Below, piece after piece: positions 49,001 to 64,000 of a stretch of DNA of 64,000 nt; the first letter of the stretch is position 1; each line of letters starts with the position of its first letter. Source of the stretch: Piezodorus guildinii (lineage: Eukaryota > Arthropoda > Insecta > Hemiptera > Pentatomidae); contig CM041292.1 of NCBI GenBank assembly GCA_023052935.1, positions 173,848,900-173,912,899 on the forward strand, written 5' to 3'. Made by a program: the position numbers and the translations under genes. A model generated the notes under the pieces. It did no database searches, was not told the DNA's origin, and saw nothing but the letters and a program-made list of their open reading frames with translations.

Positions 49001-52000
49001 TGAAACTATATCGATAGTGACATTAAATAAATAAATATAAACTATAATTTATAAATAGAGTGTAGTCCTTTCTAGTATTCAATATAGAAAACCTACCGCA
49101 CATTGGAGCTGAAGAAAACCCAAGATTGTTGGGTCTGATAATCTTCACTGGGGTTTCGATGCATTTGGGTGTGAAGTCGTGTTTATGAGTGGTCACCTCA
49201 GCCATCGGCCCTTCACCAGACAATCTGTGATCTCTTGGGTAGTATATTTTCTGTCTGCTGACTCCTGGCCAAGCTCCGAAACTCATCTGTGCATCGAAGT
49301 AAACTTGTTTAATGTTTAAAAAAGGGAAGCTGATTATAGTAGTTGCTCTGCTTTTTCATTATTTTTTGTTTAAAAACAAAATTTTGAATAGATTTCAAGG
49401 CTATGCACTTATATTTAGTTACTTTAAAGGAAACTTCTTCCAGTGGCGCGACAGGCCGTGTAGGCGCTGGGCCTCGCGGTGTAAACTCCTGCGAGTTTAA
49501 AGGAAACTACTCTTTCGAATAGTTCTTACAGTAGCTACTCTACGGATTAATTCGATGGCTTAGTTCAATACGACAAAGAACCATATTAGAATAGTATTCT
49601 AGTGGAAGAGACATGATCCGGATTTTGTTGAAATAATTTAGTATTGCTACATTGAATAATTGATTATTTGATATATAATGATAATTGATAAAGAAATCTA
49701 TTGAGGTTGACGGAAACGAATATGAACCTTTTTGTTTTTAGTATGATTACCATGGGTGATTCGTAATTTTAAGGATTATAAAAAATTTGGAAAGAATACA
49801 TAAATATAAGGGTTTTATGGATTAAATTATCCGCCTGACTATAACTATATATTTTACTATCACCGACATATCAATCGAGTTCCAAGGATTATGGCAGGTC
49901 GGAGTCAGCAGGCGCACTAGGATTTTTTATGTTTCCCTGAAACAAAGCATTCGAGGACTTCTGGATGGCTAATCGATATCCCGGAAGACCACGACGCGAT
50001 TTACAATCAAGACACGAAGTGGTTATTCCTCCTACGCTAGATAGCAACGAGTTGTGTCCAAATAGGATAACGAGACGCACATACTTGGGGTTAGTGAGCT
50101 AAACACCTAGAGAATTACGTGGTTTGCCTTGTTAGGTGATCACCAAATTAAGATGGTCACCACCAAGTACACACCGCTCTCGACGTTTCTTGCTAAGAAA
50201 CTTCTTGAACCCCCCGGTAAGCTCAATAATCACTTTTGTTTATTTATTTTTTTAAATATTAGATATATCACAAAACTTAACTATTTTAATCCTAATTCCT
50301 ATCAAATTTATCTAAAAGATTCTTTTAGATAAAAATATTGACAGTTACTATCTCATTTGTTGGCTTATCCTGGCATAAAATTAAAGCACAGACATTACTC
50401 GCATAAAAAACCTCAAACCTTATGAGTAGTCAAGTCCGAGAAGTCACCTGCAGGAGTCAGATTTTCTCTAGCTAACAACGGTTTCCCCTTACAGTTCCTT
50501 AGCATACTCGGCTCAAAAGCTTCGAAAGACTGTTTGTAAGTTGTATGATCAGGCATTTTTGTTTCTGGAGATCTGTAAATCTAAAATTATTAAAAAATAT
50601 TTTTTAAATTGTAGGAAATTTATAAAAAGGTTAATAATTAGTTTTTTTTCCAGACCTTACATGGCTTGAACGATACAGCACGCTCTGGTTGGACGTATTT
50701 CATCCTCTAAAACAAAAAAAATAATGATCATAATATAAACCTTGACGAAATTAACTAAATTTTATCGGTTTGCCATAGTTCATTACTTTCTCTCCAGGAA
50801 ACATTTTGCATCGACATGGAAGTCCATATTTATGACCTGCTGGCCACGCTCGGGGCTGGAAAAAGAAAAACGAGAATTATATTACCATTTAAAATATAAA
50901 TTAATTAATTCGTTGATCGGTTCAACACTGTTCCCAGATTTATGAGATGATCCATTATCTAGTGCTAAAGCTCATTAATCAAAGTTCTGTAACAAAATAA
51001 TTGTGTTCGGTCAACGACATGGCTATTTAAAATTAGCACTTCATCTTTCATAGGCTGTTTTTAATCGTTGCATTTGCTAAAATTTCTTCTAAAGGAGGGA
51101 GTCATGATTTAATTTAATTTATTTATTAATTTTTTTTTATGTTTATATTTTTCAATTCATCCTTTCCTATTTCAATTATGGCAAAGATGATAGATTATAT
51201 TATAGGTTTTCAATTTATTAATAAAATAGACAGTTCGAGATCAGAAATCACTCAAGATTACCGGGTCCTCTACCCTCTGAACCATCACAGCCTTTTAACT
51301 GTGTAAACATTTATCCTTTGGCATCTACGGATTACATTGCCATTCAATTGTATACAAGAATGATGAACTGTTCCAGAAATTTTTATGCTGATTTTGTTTT
51401 CTTGAATGGTACAACTAATTAATTCTTCAGCATATGCTGAACATATATACTCTGACCCTAGTTAACTATGATTAGAAGGTAGTCTCAATTGATTATATGA
51501 ACTTTATTTTTTTAATCTTTATTACGTACAAACTCACTCACTCGCCGGTTGTTCATGCACAGTACATTTTTCCTTCCCATACTTGCACTGCGCATGCTCA
51601 ACCGCCGGCTGACGTGCGTGCATGGACCTGATGTAACCTGCAATTACTTGATTTCTCTTCCCTTCCCATTTCTTTAGATCCTATTGCAAGGACCTCTGTA
51701 TCTTATGAGAATTGAGTGAATAAAAAGGTTATTTAAAGATATAAATTTTTATATGCCAGACAAGGAGATATCAATTTGCTTATAAATCTAGAGTCTCTCT
51801 TTGATCTCATCAAGACCATCGAGTCAACTATTAACATTGTTAGATAATAAGTGCATCTCCTCATCTCATTTCATCTCTTAAAGATCTGGCAGAACATGTG
51901 AAAAAATATACTGCGCATGTTCTGCCCAATCTCTAGTAGTGAGGGAGTGAACCTTAAGACACCCCTCTACTGCCGTAGTGTGTAGGGGTGTACCCCTAGC

Positions 52001-53028
52001 CGAGGGGTGGGAGTAGTAATTCGACTAAACAGCTTGCCAGAATTCCAGTCCAATCCCCGTAATTGCGAAGCTCGCCGCCTCGATGGAAAGAATTTTATAT
52101 ACTCTTTCAATAATTATTAAAATATTTATTTATCTATTTTCAATAAATATAATTTAAAAACCCATTTCATATAAATGATTGATCAGTTATTCTCTGTAAG
52201 GATAAATCCAGTTTAACGCTCGTCTTGGAGTTCCCCAGTGCTTTTGCCATATTAACTCCCCGTCATACCTTTTTGACATTTTCATAATATTTCACCGTGA
52301 TATAGAACTTTATATTTGCCACATTTGCCGTAGTGGTTTTTCAAATACGTTTTTTTTTAAGTTTTTGAAAAACTAAATTATTGTAATTAACATCCGTAAA
52401 TATAAAATTTTGATTAAACAAATTTAGTTTTGATTGTGAGACAATCATTTAACTGATTCTAATGTTGTTGTCATTAGTTAGGTCAGTAAGGTTATTTAAT
52501 CATTTTGATATAATAGATATACATTTTTTTTTTTAAATTCATACCATTTCTTTGATTACATATCATTATGATAAAAAATTCTAGCTTTCATTTCGATAAC
52601 CTTTCGAATAAAAAATAAAAAAAATAATTTGGCAAATTATATTAGATAAAACCAAAATATAAGATAATATAATAAATTATTATTAAAATTATATGCTATG
52701 AAAAACTGTTTACAAAATCTCAACAGCGTGTATAATATATTACAAGTTACGCATTTTTAATTTTTTAAATTTATTTAATGATATATACAACTGTATAAAA
52801 AAAAAAAAATATGCTTTTTGATTTAATGTGAAAAAAGGAACAATTGGCTTGATAAACTCGTGAAGAAGAAGCTACTCAGCGGTTACACTTCAATGCAAGT
52901 AACGCATACATGTGTAAATTAAAATATTAATTTCTACGTTTAAGAAAAACAAAAAAGGATTAGTGATGATAATTATGATCATGATAACTCACCGCAGCCA
53001 TGTCCATATTCTGCTTTACTTCAACCAT
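46048..53028 (-). CDS. SAXO-like stabiliser of axonemal microtubules
   Basis: Ten exons: 53028-52993, 50855-50787, 50706-50656, 50580-50419, 49286-49097, 47867-47786, 47379-47221, 46940-46891, 46808-46697, 46075-46048; 312 residues, with all junction phases consistent. Repeated short motifs of the form x-T-T/V-x-K-x-S/D-F occur at about residues 63-71 (HTTYKQSF), 102-109 (LTTHKMSF), 136-144 (VTTHKHDF), 171-178 (SVMSMSY), 207-215 (DTVHKLSF) and 243-251 (HTVYNGSY), separated by Pro-rich linkers. This is the Mn-module arrangement of SAXO/FAM154 proteins, which bind inside ciliary and flagellar doublet microtubules. Insects have motile axonemes essentially only in sperm (and cilia in sensory neurons), so testis expression is expected. 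Cys-rich N-terminal segment (LPCRCKMF) fits the family. The small first exon is the least certain. It starts 319 bp from ferrochelatase, in the opposite direction. Confidence 0.75.
49870..50216 (+). other. GC-richer island with a candidate first exon, in SAXO intron
   Basis: Clearly richer in GC than its surroundings. An ATG at 50153 opens MVTTKYTPLSTFLAKKLLEP, uses G/C-ending codons unlike neighbouring genes, and reaches a good donor, CCCG|GTAAGC, at about 50216. No continuation exon was found. Could be the 5' end of a nested plus-strand transcript or a piece of a transposon. Confidence 0.3.
51538..51615. mobile_element. GCGCATG-family hairpin
   Basis: GCCGGTTGTTCATGCACAGT at the left is mirrored by ACTGCGCATGCTCAACCGCC at the right, with TTTTTCCTTCCCA between. 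In SAXO intron 1. Confidence 0.5.
51882..51934. mobile_element. GCGCATG-family hairpin
   Basis: AGATCTGGCAGAACATG pairs with the complement of CATGTTCTGCCCAATCTCT; the centre includes ATATACTGCG. The ends match those of 13049-13142. Confidence 0.55.
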
Positions 53029-53346
53029 TTTTTATATTTTAATTTTTTTTTTATAGTGAAAAACCGTTGTTTGCTCACAATTTTCGAAATACCTAATTCG
53101 TCATTATCAATTTTTTCATTGGTTACTTTAAATCTACTGGAAATGGCAAAATAGAATTTGATGATCTTAGTTTTGCTGGATTTAATGTAAATTTAAGTTT
53201 AAACAGAACTATCCAGTTTGAAAAACGCGGCAAACCTAAACCGTATATGACGTTACTAGCCACAGCTGATTCTAACCAATGAGTTAGTTGTTACTCTAGG
53301 GTGACAGTGTGAATTGTTACTACAGCTGTATTTGAAATTGAAAAGC
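53029..53346. promoter_or_regulatory. Divergent promoter of the SAXO-like gene and ferrochelatase
   Basis: Start codons lie 318 bases apart on opposite strands. Bases 53225-53310 are GC-richer than the flanks and include GACGTTAC and CCAATGAG (a CCAAT-type box). Both genes must be controlled from here. Confidence 0.6.
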
Positions 53347-57172
<3,826 letters not shown>

Positions 57173-60100
57173 AGATATTGGTAGTGTACGTTATGTGGTT
57201 GAGACACATTCTGAAAGTAGGCATTCAAGGAAAATGTCTATTGTTTAGTATCAAGTTGTTTGTAAAAATTTGTATGTAAAGATGTACATAATGATATTGC
57301 TTTACATACAAGCATTTATGATTGTGTGAATGTCTGTCGGTGATTGTAAAATTTTTTAAAATTAAAAGTCGTGTGAAAAATTATTTAAAATTATTATGGT
57401 GCTATCTGAAGAGATCAGCAAGACATTGAAAATGAATTATTTTGATTTTTTTTTTTTACTGATAATTGCTTTTACATTTAATATCGTATTATAATTTTTT
57501 TTACTATTGTTATGTCTTAAGAACTTTATTATAACATTTTTAAGTTTATATTTTAAGTTAGTTATAAAAAAAATTACTTTCCATCAATTTCGATTAGCTA
57601 TATAAATTTGTTAAAGACATCACTGGACTATAATTAATTTTGTACAGCGATAAAAATGTTAAATCAATGTTTTGTAGCATTTGCTAAAATTTTTTTGACC
57701 ATTAATATAAAATTATAATTTTATCTTCTTTATTTCTTCCTTTCCTCATTCCAAAACCAACTCCTTCCATAAAAGTCATCAATTTTTTATACTCTTCAAG
57801 AGAAATAATTTTCTCAACTAGTTGTCAAATATTTAAAATTTGTTATTTTATATATATATATATATATATTGTTTTGTTAGCTTATTGATTCACTGTTTCA
57901 TGGTCGACACCTATTAGAAATAAGGTTTTTTTTGTGTGTGTGGGGGGGTTTCTAAAATATCAGTTCCATTCAAATAGGTAAATTTAGATATAGAATTATT
58001 TAGATTTTTTGATACAAACTACAGCTAACGAAACTACAGCTTTAACTGTTCATCAGTAGTGTAATAGCTTAACTTCTATTAGATGTTCCAATAGTTTATA
58101 AAAATGCCAGAAGTAATTATAACTATTTGCTATAACTTCCCTGTCCTTATGGGTTTTTAGAATCAACTTTATCTCTTTTTGTTCTGTTTTTTATTTCAAT
58201 CATAATTTTTGACATAGACCTCAGATAATGCAATATCTGTTTATATCTTTATAAAGGAGACACTTTCCTCAATCTAATCTCACTGACCTCCCACACTCAC
58301 TACTGCCAGGCAGTGAACTGCACTCTTCTTTATAAATTTGAAAATCATAATTTATTTGATAATGATATATGCCTGGCCATATTTTAGTTGATTTTGTTGT
58401 AAGTTATTTCTGTATTAATACTATTGAATCTTCATATGACTGCTACTGGTAACAAAAGTTGAAGATTTATGAGTTATTGTGCAACACATTTGAAAAAAAA
58501 ACAAACAATTTTTATGGGAATCAATGCAATCATAATAAATTATTTTGATTGAATAAAGTATCATGATTAGCTGATTTATATTTTAAAATTTATTTTATAA
58601 AAATGAAACATTAAAATTGTTGTGCATTTTGCATATGTTGTGATATTTTTTGATTTGATGAGACTGTTGATAAGATAATAAAATATTTAATAATACTCTG
58701 CTAAACAAACATATGACTAGAACTTATCTTGTTTTTTTCACTTTTCATTGGATGTATTGGACCAGATTGGTAGAGTGGTTGATAAACATAACATTTTGGT
58801 AATTAGTTTTAGTCTATACATGCCCTAGCTCTTCTGTTGATCAGTATAAGAGTTTTAAAAACGAGAATATGAGTGGCTTATAATATTGAGTAAACTGTAA
58901 TTTCCTTGTTGGATTCTATTTTGTTAGGCATGAAACATTATTCAGCAATAATGTGATTGAGTAAGCATTGAGTTTTAAATGAAATTTAAAGAGATTTTAT
59001 GGTGAACCTTATGAAAATTTAAAATTGTGTCTACTTATAGTGTTTTAAAGTTTTGTATTTATGTAATATATATAAAACATGCATATACATACATATATAT
59101 TTAGGTGAATAGGAAGGTAAGGATAAAAAAAATAAGGTTTTTAACCCAAAGTTTCTATTGAGGGTCTCTTCTATTGATCGGTATGAGCTAACGTAAAATT
59201 AAAAAAAAAAAGTTACAATTATTTATACTGTTTAAAAGCATTAGTAGAATACTTTCTTGATATTAAGTAATTATTTAACACCCTTTTTTTAGACAGACTT
59301 ACCATGCACTACTTTTTGATTCATAAATTTGTGCCCAAAGCAAAAATGACTTTTTCGAACCAAACGGGTAAAAGACAACTTCAGTAGGTGGTCTTTATCA
59401 CTCGCCCTCCCTAATAAAATATAGATGTTTTATGTCACATTTATCACCACGTTATTATTCCTGATGTTGTCATTTGTTACTAGCATCTTCAATTAACATA
59501 CAGTGATGCAGACGAAAAATAAATAAATAAAATAAAATAAAAGCCTTTTCCTAAATCTGTTGGAAAAGAAAGCAAATTGGAGTGATATTCTATATTATTT
59601 TGGTCAGATGCTGCTATCTACTTTGTGAAGCAAATTCAATGCCTGCTTATCAAGAAGGAGTGGAGCAAAAGAAGTGTTGATGTTTTTTTCCAACCAAATA
59701 CAGAGAAATATTCCTTATGAAAAAGTTGCTGTCTCATGGATGAATTTCAAGGCCTCCATTTTTGGCAAGTGAATGGATATTTTATGCAGGAAATATTCTG
59801 TAGTTAAGTAGTATTAGACATCTTTAGGTCTAATAGTTACTGAGATAAAGTATAACCGAAAACACATTTTATTAAGATATTCAAACCAACATTGTATAAA
59901 CAGTTTATCCTTTGGTAATTAGTATTATAAACTTTGTAGTTCTTTTAAGTAGCTTTAATTTGAATGGAATTAAATATCTGTATAAGTAATAGTTATCGGC
60001 ATAATTTTATTAGTAAAACAATTTGTCTCTTAAATATGATACATTTTCTCTTTGTAACCAAATTTCATTTTTGAAAACCCAGAACTGGATTTTTTTTTTT

Positions 60101-60231
60101 CAAAAAAGTGTCATTAGGTTGCCATTCAGTTCAATAACACACGGTTAATTAAAATGTTTGATTAAGTGAGTTTTGAATAAACACTCTACTCAAAACTGTA
60201 TTTGTAAATTCCCAAAGAACATTCAATTTTC
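57173..60231. other. FECH 3' region and intergenic DNA; no gene recognised
   Basis: AT-rich sequence with poly-T and short (AT)n tracts (57852-57871). No exon-like frame or recognisable transposon protein. Confidence 0.5.
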
Positions 60232-60510
60232 GGGGTCATATGTGTTGTAGTGGCTAGCATAACAGCTTTCTATACTCAGGTGGAGAATTCAAATCCAGCT
60301 GATGGTCCTAGGCTTGTTTAAAGAGACTAATAAAATCTACAGACATGCTTTTCTTCCTAAGGAGTGTAAAATTGTGGTCCAGATCCAGTATAATGTCAGG
60401 TACTGGTTAAAAATCCCTATCTTAATTAAACCTGTGTGGGCAAAATCCCCACTGTAGCATATAACATATAGAAGTCACAGTAGCATAAAGTGACTTCAAA
60501 TCAATAAATA
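60232..60510 (+). repeat. SINE family A, copy 8 (full length)
   Basis: Head GTGGCTAGCATAACAGC (box A-like) and GAGAATTCAAATCC (box B-like), body AATGTCAGGTACTGGTTAAA and an A-rich tail with CAATAAATAAG. Confidence 0.75.
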
Positions 60511-61307
60511 AGAACTTTCAAATTGATGTTAAAATGCTTCAAATAATGGTGTGTTTAGTTTGAAACGATAAGTGGTAGTAATATCTTCTTCAGAGAAAGG
60601 CGTTAATATATTAAATGTGTACAAACATTTAACATTAATTTTTAACTACCTCCAATTCTTTAGTAATATTCGCTGTTTTCTTAAAACCAACTAAAGGGAA
60701 GACATTTACGCTGAACTGTAGCATTAAATTATTTATTAGCTACCCTCCTTAAACTTGTTTACTTGAAACTGTCAAGTCAATGGAGTACGTTTGGGTTTAC
60801 TTTATCGTGATTTAGAGGATGTTTCATTCACAGTGTTGTTGTGAAGTGTTTTACCTGTTCCTGAAATTAGTTTTATTACACTCCTGTAAAGAACAAAATT
60901 TTATAATTATTCGAGGAAAAAAAAAAAAAAAAAATCGGTGGGAATGCTGCAAAGGACACAAGCGAAAATTGCTTAATCTAATCCCTCTTTCAATTTTGGT
61001 TTGCCTCTTGAACCTGAACATTCACCGATGAAATTACTAGCGGTAAAGAAAAAAATATAGAAGATTTCGCTAGCCAAAATACTGTGAAATACAGCGAAGA
61101 AGTATAGAAAAAGAACCATTTTTCATAAAAAAGATATCTTTACTTTTCCTTGGCTTTATAAGGCTATTACAAAGATTAATTTTCTTAAATATAAAGTATT
61201 TCCCTCTCATTTTCTAGAGAAATTTAAGTATTTAGGTGCTATGATCACTAGAAAAAACAAAATCAAAAGAAGAAATAAAGTCGCGGTTAAAGGCAGGAAA
61301 TGCATGC

Positions 61308-62605
61308 TGTTGGGTTGTGTCACATGAAATGTCCGTTTTCAAGGTAAAGGATATTTATTAAAAATACGATATGAAAACAAGATAATTTTATTCGAAGGAT
61401 TTACCTTCTTTTTCTACACATTTTTCCCAACGTGACACCAACTTTTTTATCCCCGAACTGAAAAACTCTGAGCTTTGAAGTGAAACAAAATCTGAAAACG
61501 CACTTTTCACTTGATCATCATTTTCAAAAAGTTTTCCTTGGACGAAGTTGTCTAAATTCCTGAACAGGTGGCAGGTAATCTGTTGGAGACAAGTGGGTAC
61601 AATATGGTGGGTGCGGAAGAACTTCGTAGCCCAATTTTTTTTTAATTTTTGCACGTTATGTTTTGAAACATGGGGTCTAGCGTTGTCGTGGAAGAGTATA
61701 GGACCCTTCCGATTTACCAATCCAGGTTGTTTTTTTAATAATTTTGTGTGCATTTGGCCAATTTCATTGCAGTACGTTGTAGAGGTAATGGTTTCACCTC
61801 TAGGTAAAAAGGAATAATGATTTATCCCAGCCATGGACCACCATACTGTTACCATCATTTTTTTGGGATGCGAATTCGGTTTTGGCATTTGCCCCGGGGT
61901 TTCGTTGATATTCAACCTCTGCCCTGACCGACGCTGATTGTCATATGCGATCCATTTTTTATCGCAGGTAATTATTCCTTCAAGGAAAGGCTCGGTTTTT
62001 TGTCTCGCAAGCAAAGAAACGCAGGTCTCAAGGCGTTTCAATTGCTGCCGCTCAATGAGATCATGAGGTACCCATGTATCGAGCTTTTTTACTTTCCCAA
62101 TACACTTTAAATGCCTGGAAACGGTAGATGCACTTGCATTAAGTTGTGCTGAGAGTCCTTTATCTGTTTTGTAGAGGTTTCCTTCTAATGTATGTTTGAG
62201 GACATCGTTGTCTATTAGGGACGGAGGTCTTCCTCGGGGTAAGTTTTCCAAGTCGGTATCCCCAGCTGAAAACTTAGCAAACCAACGGCGAATGGTCCGT
62301 TCATTAATACTCAATTCCCCAAACGCCTTGCAAATATTTCTAGCGGGATCAGCTGCTGAATGGCCGAGTTTAAACTCGTACAAAAATATTACTCGAAAAT
62401 CGTGTGTTTCCGTGTTCATATTTGGAGGTATACTAAAAAGTGGGTAATGGATTGGGAAGCTAATGTTTATAATACAAAGGTAGAGGATTAGTAACTGTTT
62501 ACTTTAAATATGTAAACATTCGGAAGAAAAAAACAGAGACCTGTAAAATCCTTTATGTATTTCAGAAACTATTAAAACGGACATTTCATTTGAAACAACC
62601 CGACA
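61308..62605 (-). mobile_element. mariner-family transposon
   Basis: Terminal inverted repeats of about 31 bp: 61308-61338 and the complement of 62574-62605 share GGGTTGT, then TCA, then ATGAAATGTCCGTTTT, differing at a few positions. Between them lies one transposase frame. Inserted in a LINE. The expected TA target duplication is not intact on either side. Confidence 0.85.
61388..62419 (-). CDS. mariner transposase, open frame but probably inactive
   Basis: 343 codons without a stop, the usual mariner length. N-terminal paired helix-turn-helix region (about 10-60 and 90-125), the WVPHDL linker (116-121), first catalytic Asp153 in TCDKKWIAYD (canonical TGDEKW) and second Asp245 in FHDNARPH. 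The third Asp, expected 34 residues later in a PPYSPDL-x-PTDY-like block, is not in frame: the block is still in the DNA but shifted (GYEVLPHPPYCTHLSPTDY), bounded by an indel in the A-run coding for residues 258-262 and a 4-base insertion near 61571-61575. The frame reads LQQIT there instead. Cut-and-paste activity should be lost while the DNA-binding half is preserved. Confidence 0.85.
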   Translation of the reverse strand: MNTETHDFRVIFLYEFKLGHSAADPARNICKAFGELSINERTIRRWFAKFSAGDTDLENLPRGRPPSLIDNDVLKHTLEGNLYKTDKGLSAQLNASASTVSRHLKCIGKVKKLDTWVPHDLIERQQLKRLETCVSLLARQKTEPFLEGIITCDKKWIAYDNQRRSGQRLNINETPGQMPKPNSHPKKMMVTVWWSMAGINHYSFLPRGETITSTTYCNEIGQMHTKLLKKQPGLVNRKGPILFHDNARPHVSKHNVQKLKKNWATKFFRTHHIVPTCLQQITCHLFRNLDNFVQGKLFENDDQVKSAFSDFVSLQSSEFFSSGIKKLVSRWEKCVEKEGKSFE

Positions 62606-63229
62606 TTATTCTGTTTCGAAATCACTTAGTTTGTGGCATCTCTCGAAAAACGAAGTTAGAATTTATACAAGAACTATCCCGACGGTTCTATACGGGTCTG
62701 AAACTTGGTTGCTTATTTTGAAAACTGGTCAACGCCTTAAGATTTTCGAGAATAAAGTACTATGTAAAATATTTGTTCCAAAGGGAGATGTGGCCACTGG
62801 CGAATTAAGGAGGTTATGCAACTTGAAATTATGGAGCTTGTACCATGTCAATATAATTGAGTTGAAAGGATCGCGGCGACTCAAATGGGCGTGTAAAGTT
62901 AGTAGGCTCAGTTAAGAACGAATCCAGAAAAGTCAGTAGGCTCTGAACCGCCTGTTAAGCGGTAGACAGGGGAGCCGAGGCGTTGGTGGAAGGATTGTTT
63001 TGCCTGATCTCAGGGGCTTGGGCTTGACCGGTGATCATTGAACAAATCTATGTCGGCAACATTTGGTGGTATCGGCATCAAACCTTCTAGTTCGTTAAGC
63101 CTATCATTATCTTATCTTATCTTATCATTTTCAAGTAATATACCTAAATTATCAGTACTTCTTTTTCTAATGTGAACCAGATTAAGAAGTACTTATTACA
63201 AATAAGATAAGTTTCGAGACGGGCATACG

Positions 63230-63660
63230 AACACGGAAGGCCAATTATTGCTATTCTGACCTCAGAAAGAACCTTAGCAATAAGGCCTTTTCTCTTCAGA
63301 CCAAGTGCCTTCTTTATACAGCACTTATACATCACTTTTGACGCATGCTTCGGAGACATAGATCCTGACTGATTCAGAGGAGAGGAAGCTTCTTATCTTT
63401 GAAAGGAAAATTGTGCGCCGTATTTTCGGAGCCATTAAGAGTAGGAGGCGCAATAACCGGGAGGTAAACCAATTATTTGGGGAAGAGAACGTCGTTCGTT
63501 TTGTAAAGTGTGGTGGCCTAAGATGGGCAGGCCACATTGCAAGGAGGGATGAGGAACAAAATCCCCAAAACTACTATTTGTTAATTTGATCCGGTCGAGA
63601 GACAGAGGAAGGCCAAGGCTGAGGTGGGAAGACGGCGCACAGTAGGGCGAGCCTATGCAT
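63230..63660 (+). mobile_element. Second LINE C-terminal fragment
   Basis: Plus strand encodes LTDSEERKLLIFERKIVRRI then FGAIKSRRRNN and VKCGGLRWAGHIARRDEE, the conserved end of a non-LTR reverse transcriptase protein, followed by the common GRETEEGQG-like basic/GC-rich stretch. Different subfamily from 61195-63125; broken by stops. Confidence 0.7.
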
Positions 63661-64000
63661 TCGGTGGTCATAGGACCAATATCTGAAATATCGAATTTCC
63701 CCATATGTTTTGGGTAAAACTGTTCTTCTCGGTTTCTGCCATAATTGTCCATCATCAGTTATTTTTTTTAATTAAAAAATTCCACCTAAGGTATCTTATT
63801 AAAACGACCGTCCATAGAAAATGTCCTTTTTTAAAAAAAAATACAACTATTTTGATAACCAAAATTAATGAACCATCTTTATTCCGATGATTTAACTTTA
63901 TTATCATAATTTAAGGTTATGCTAAGGTAAGGCTTGAATTTTTATAGATTCTTAAAGTTTTTATTAATGAAAAACATAAAAAAAATTTAAAACATTCATA

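Larger units (their letters stand above)
61195..63125 (+). mobile_element. Non-LTR retrotransposon split by a mariner
   Basis: Left part 61195-61307 encodes FLEKFKYLGAMITRKNKIK and, after a small frame change, SRLKAGNAC; right part from 62606 continues with the C-terminal region (TRTIPTVLYGSETW, LKIFENKVLCKIFVPKGD, RRLKWACKVSRLS) and a 3' UTR ending in (TTATC)n. The text joins across the mariner. Same family as 20475-21423. Confidence 0.8.

Noticed and set aside
61548..62447. Plus-strand frames opposite the mariner transposase
   Set aside because: Antisense shadows of the transposase.
63144..63755. Minus-strand frames of up to 106 codons near the right edge
   Set aside because: Opposite the LINE C-terminal fragment, which is better explained on the plus strand.

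Overview
The window is AT-rich nuclear DNA from an animal: genes are split by short to multi-kilobase GT-AG introns, intergenic space is full of transposon relics and (AT)n tracts, and nothing looks prokaryotic. An intact seryl-tRNA-synthetase-like mitochondrial protein (SLIMP), a lineage described in insects, makes an insect the most likely source; the order cannot be fixed from sequence alone.

Layout. 1-6300: last two exons of an unidentified single-pass membrane protein (+), with an intron carrying direct repeats, a hammerhead-ribozyme-like motif, and a Helitron that has a dead mariner inside it. 6300-14990: no gene recognised; repeats, a MITE and a near-perfect 131-bp-arm palindrome that carries hammerhead-like motifs in both arms. 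14995-23475: an eight-coding-exon, cysteine-rich EB/EGF-like surface protein (+) with all introns in phase 1, hAT and SINE copies in its introns. 25742-28569: UFC1, the Ufm1-conjugating enzyme (-), head to head with KLHL18 (+, 28970-36509); each carries a single-base frameshift. 36510-42100: no confident gene. 42132-44530: SLIMP and ZNF593 (both -), separated by one base and therefore probably co-transcribed. 46048-53028: a SAXO-like axonemal microtubule protein (-, ten exons), head to head with ferrochelatase (+, 53347-57172, nine exons). 57173-64000: repeats, two non-LTR retrotransposon pieces, and a mariner whose transposase frame is open but has lost its third catalytic aspartate by compensating indels.

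The genes are housekeeping loci, not one pathway, though FECH and SLIMP are both mitochondrial. The organisation that stands out is pairing: two divergent gene pairs sharing 300-400 bp promoters, and one tandem pair with a one-base gap. The most interesting non-genic signals are the Penelope-type hammerhead motifs and the way several transposon families are nested in each other.
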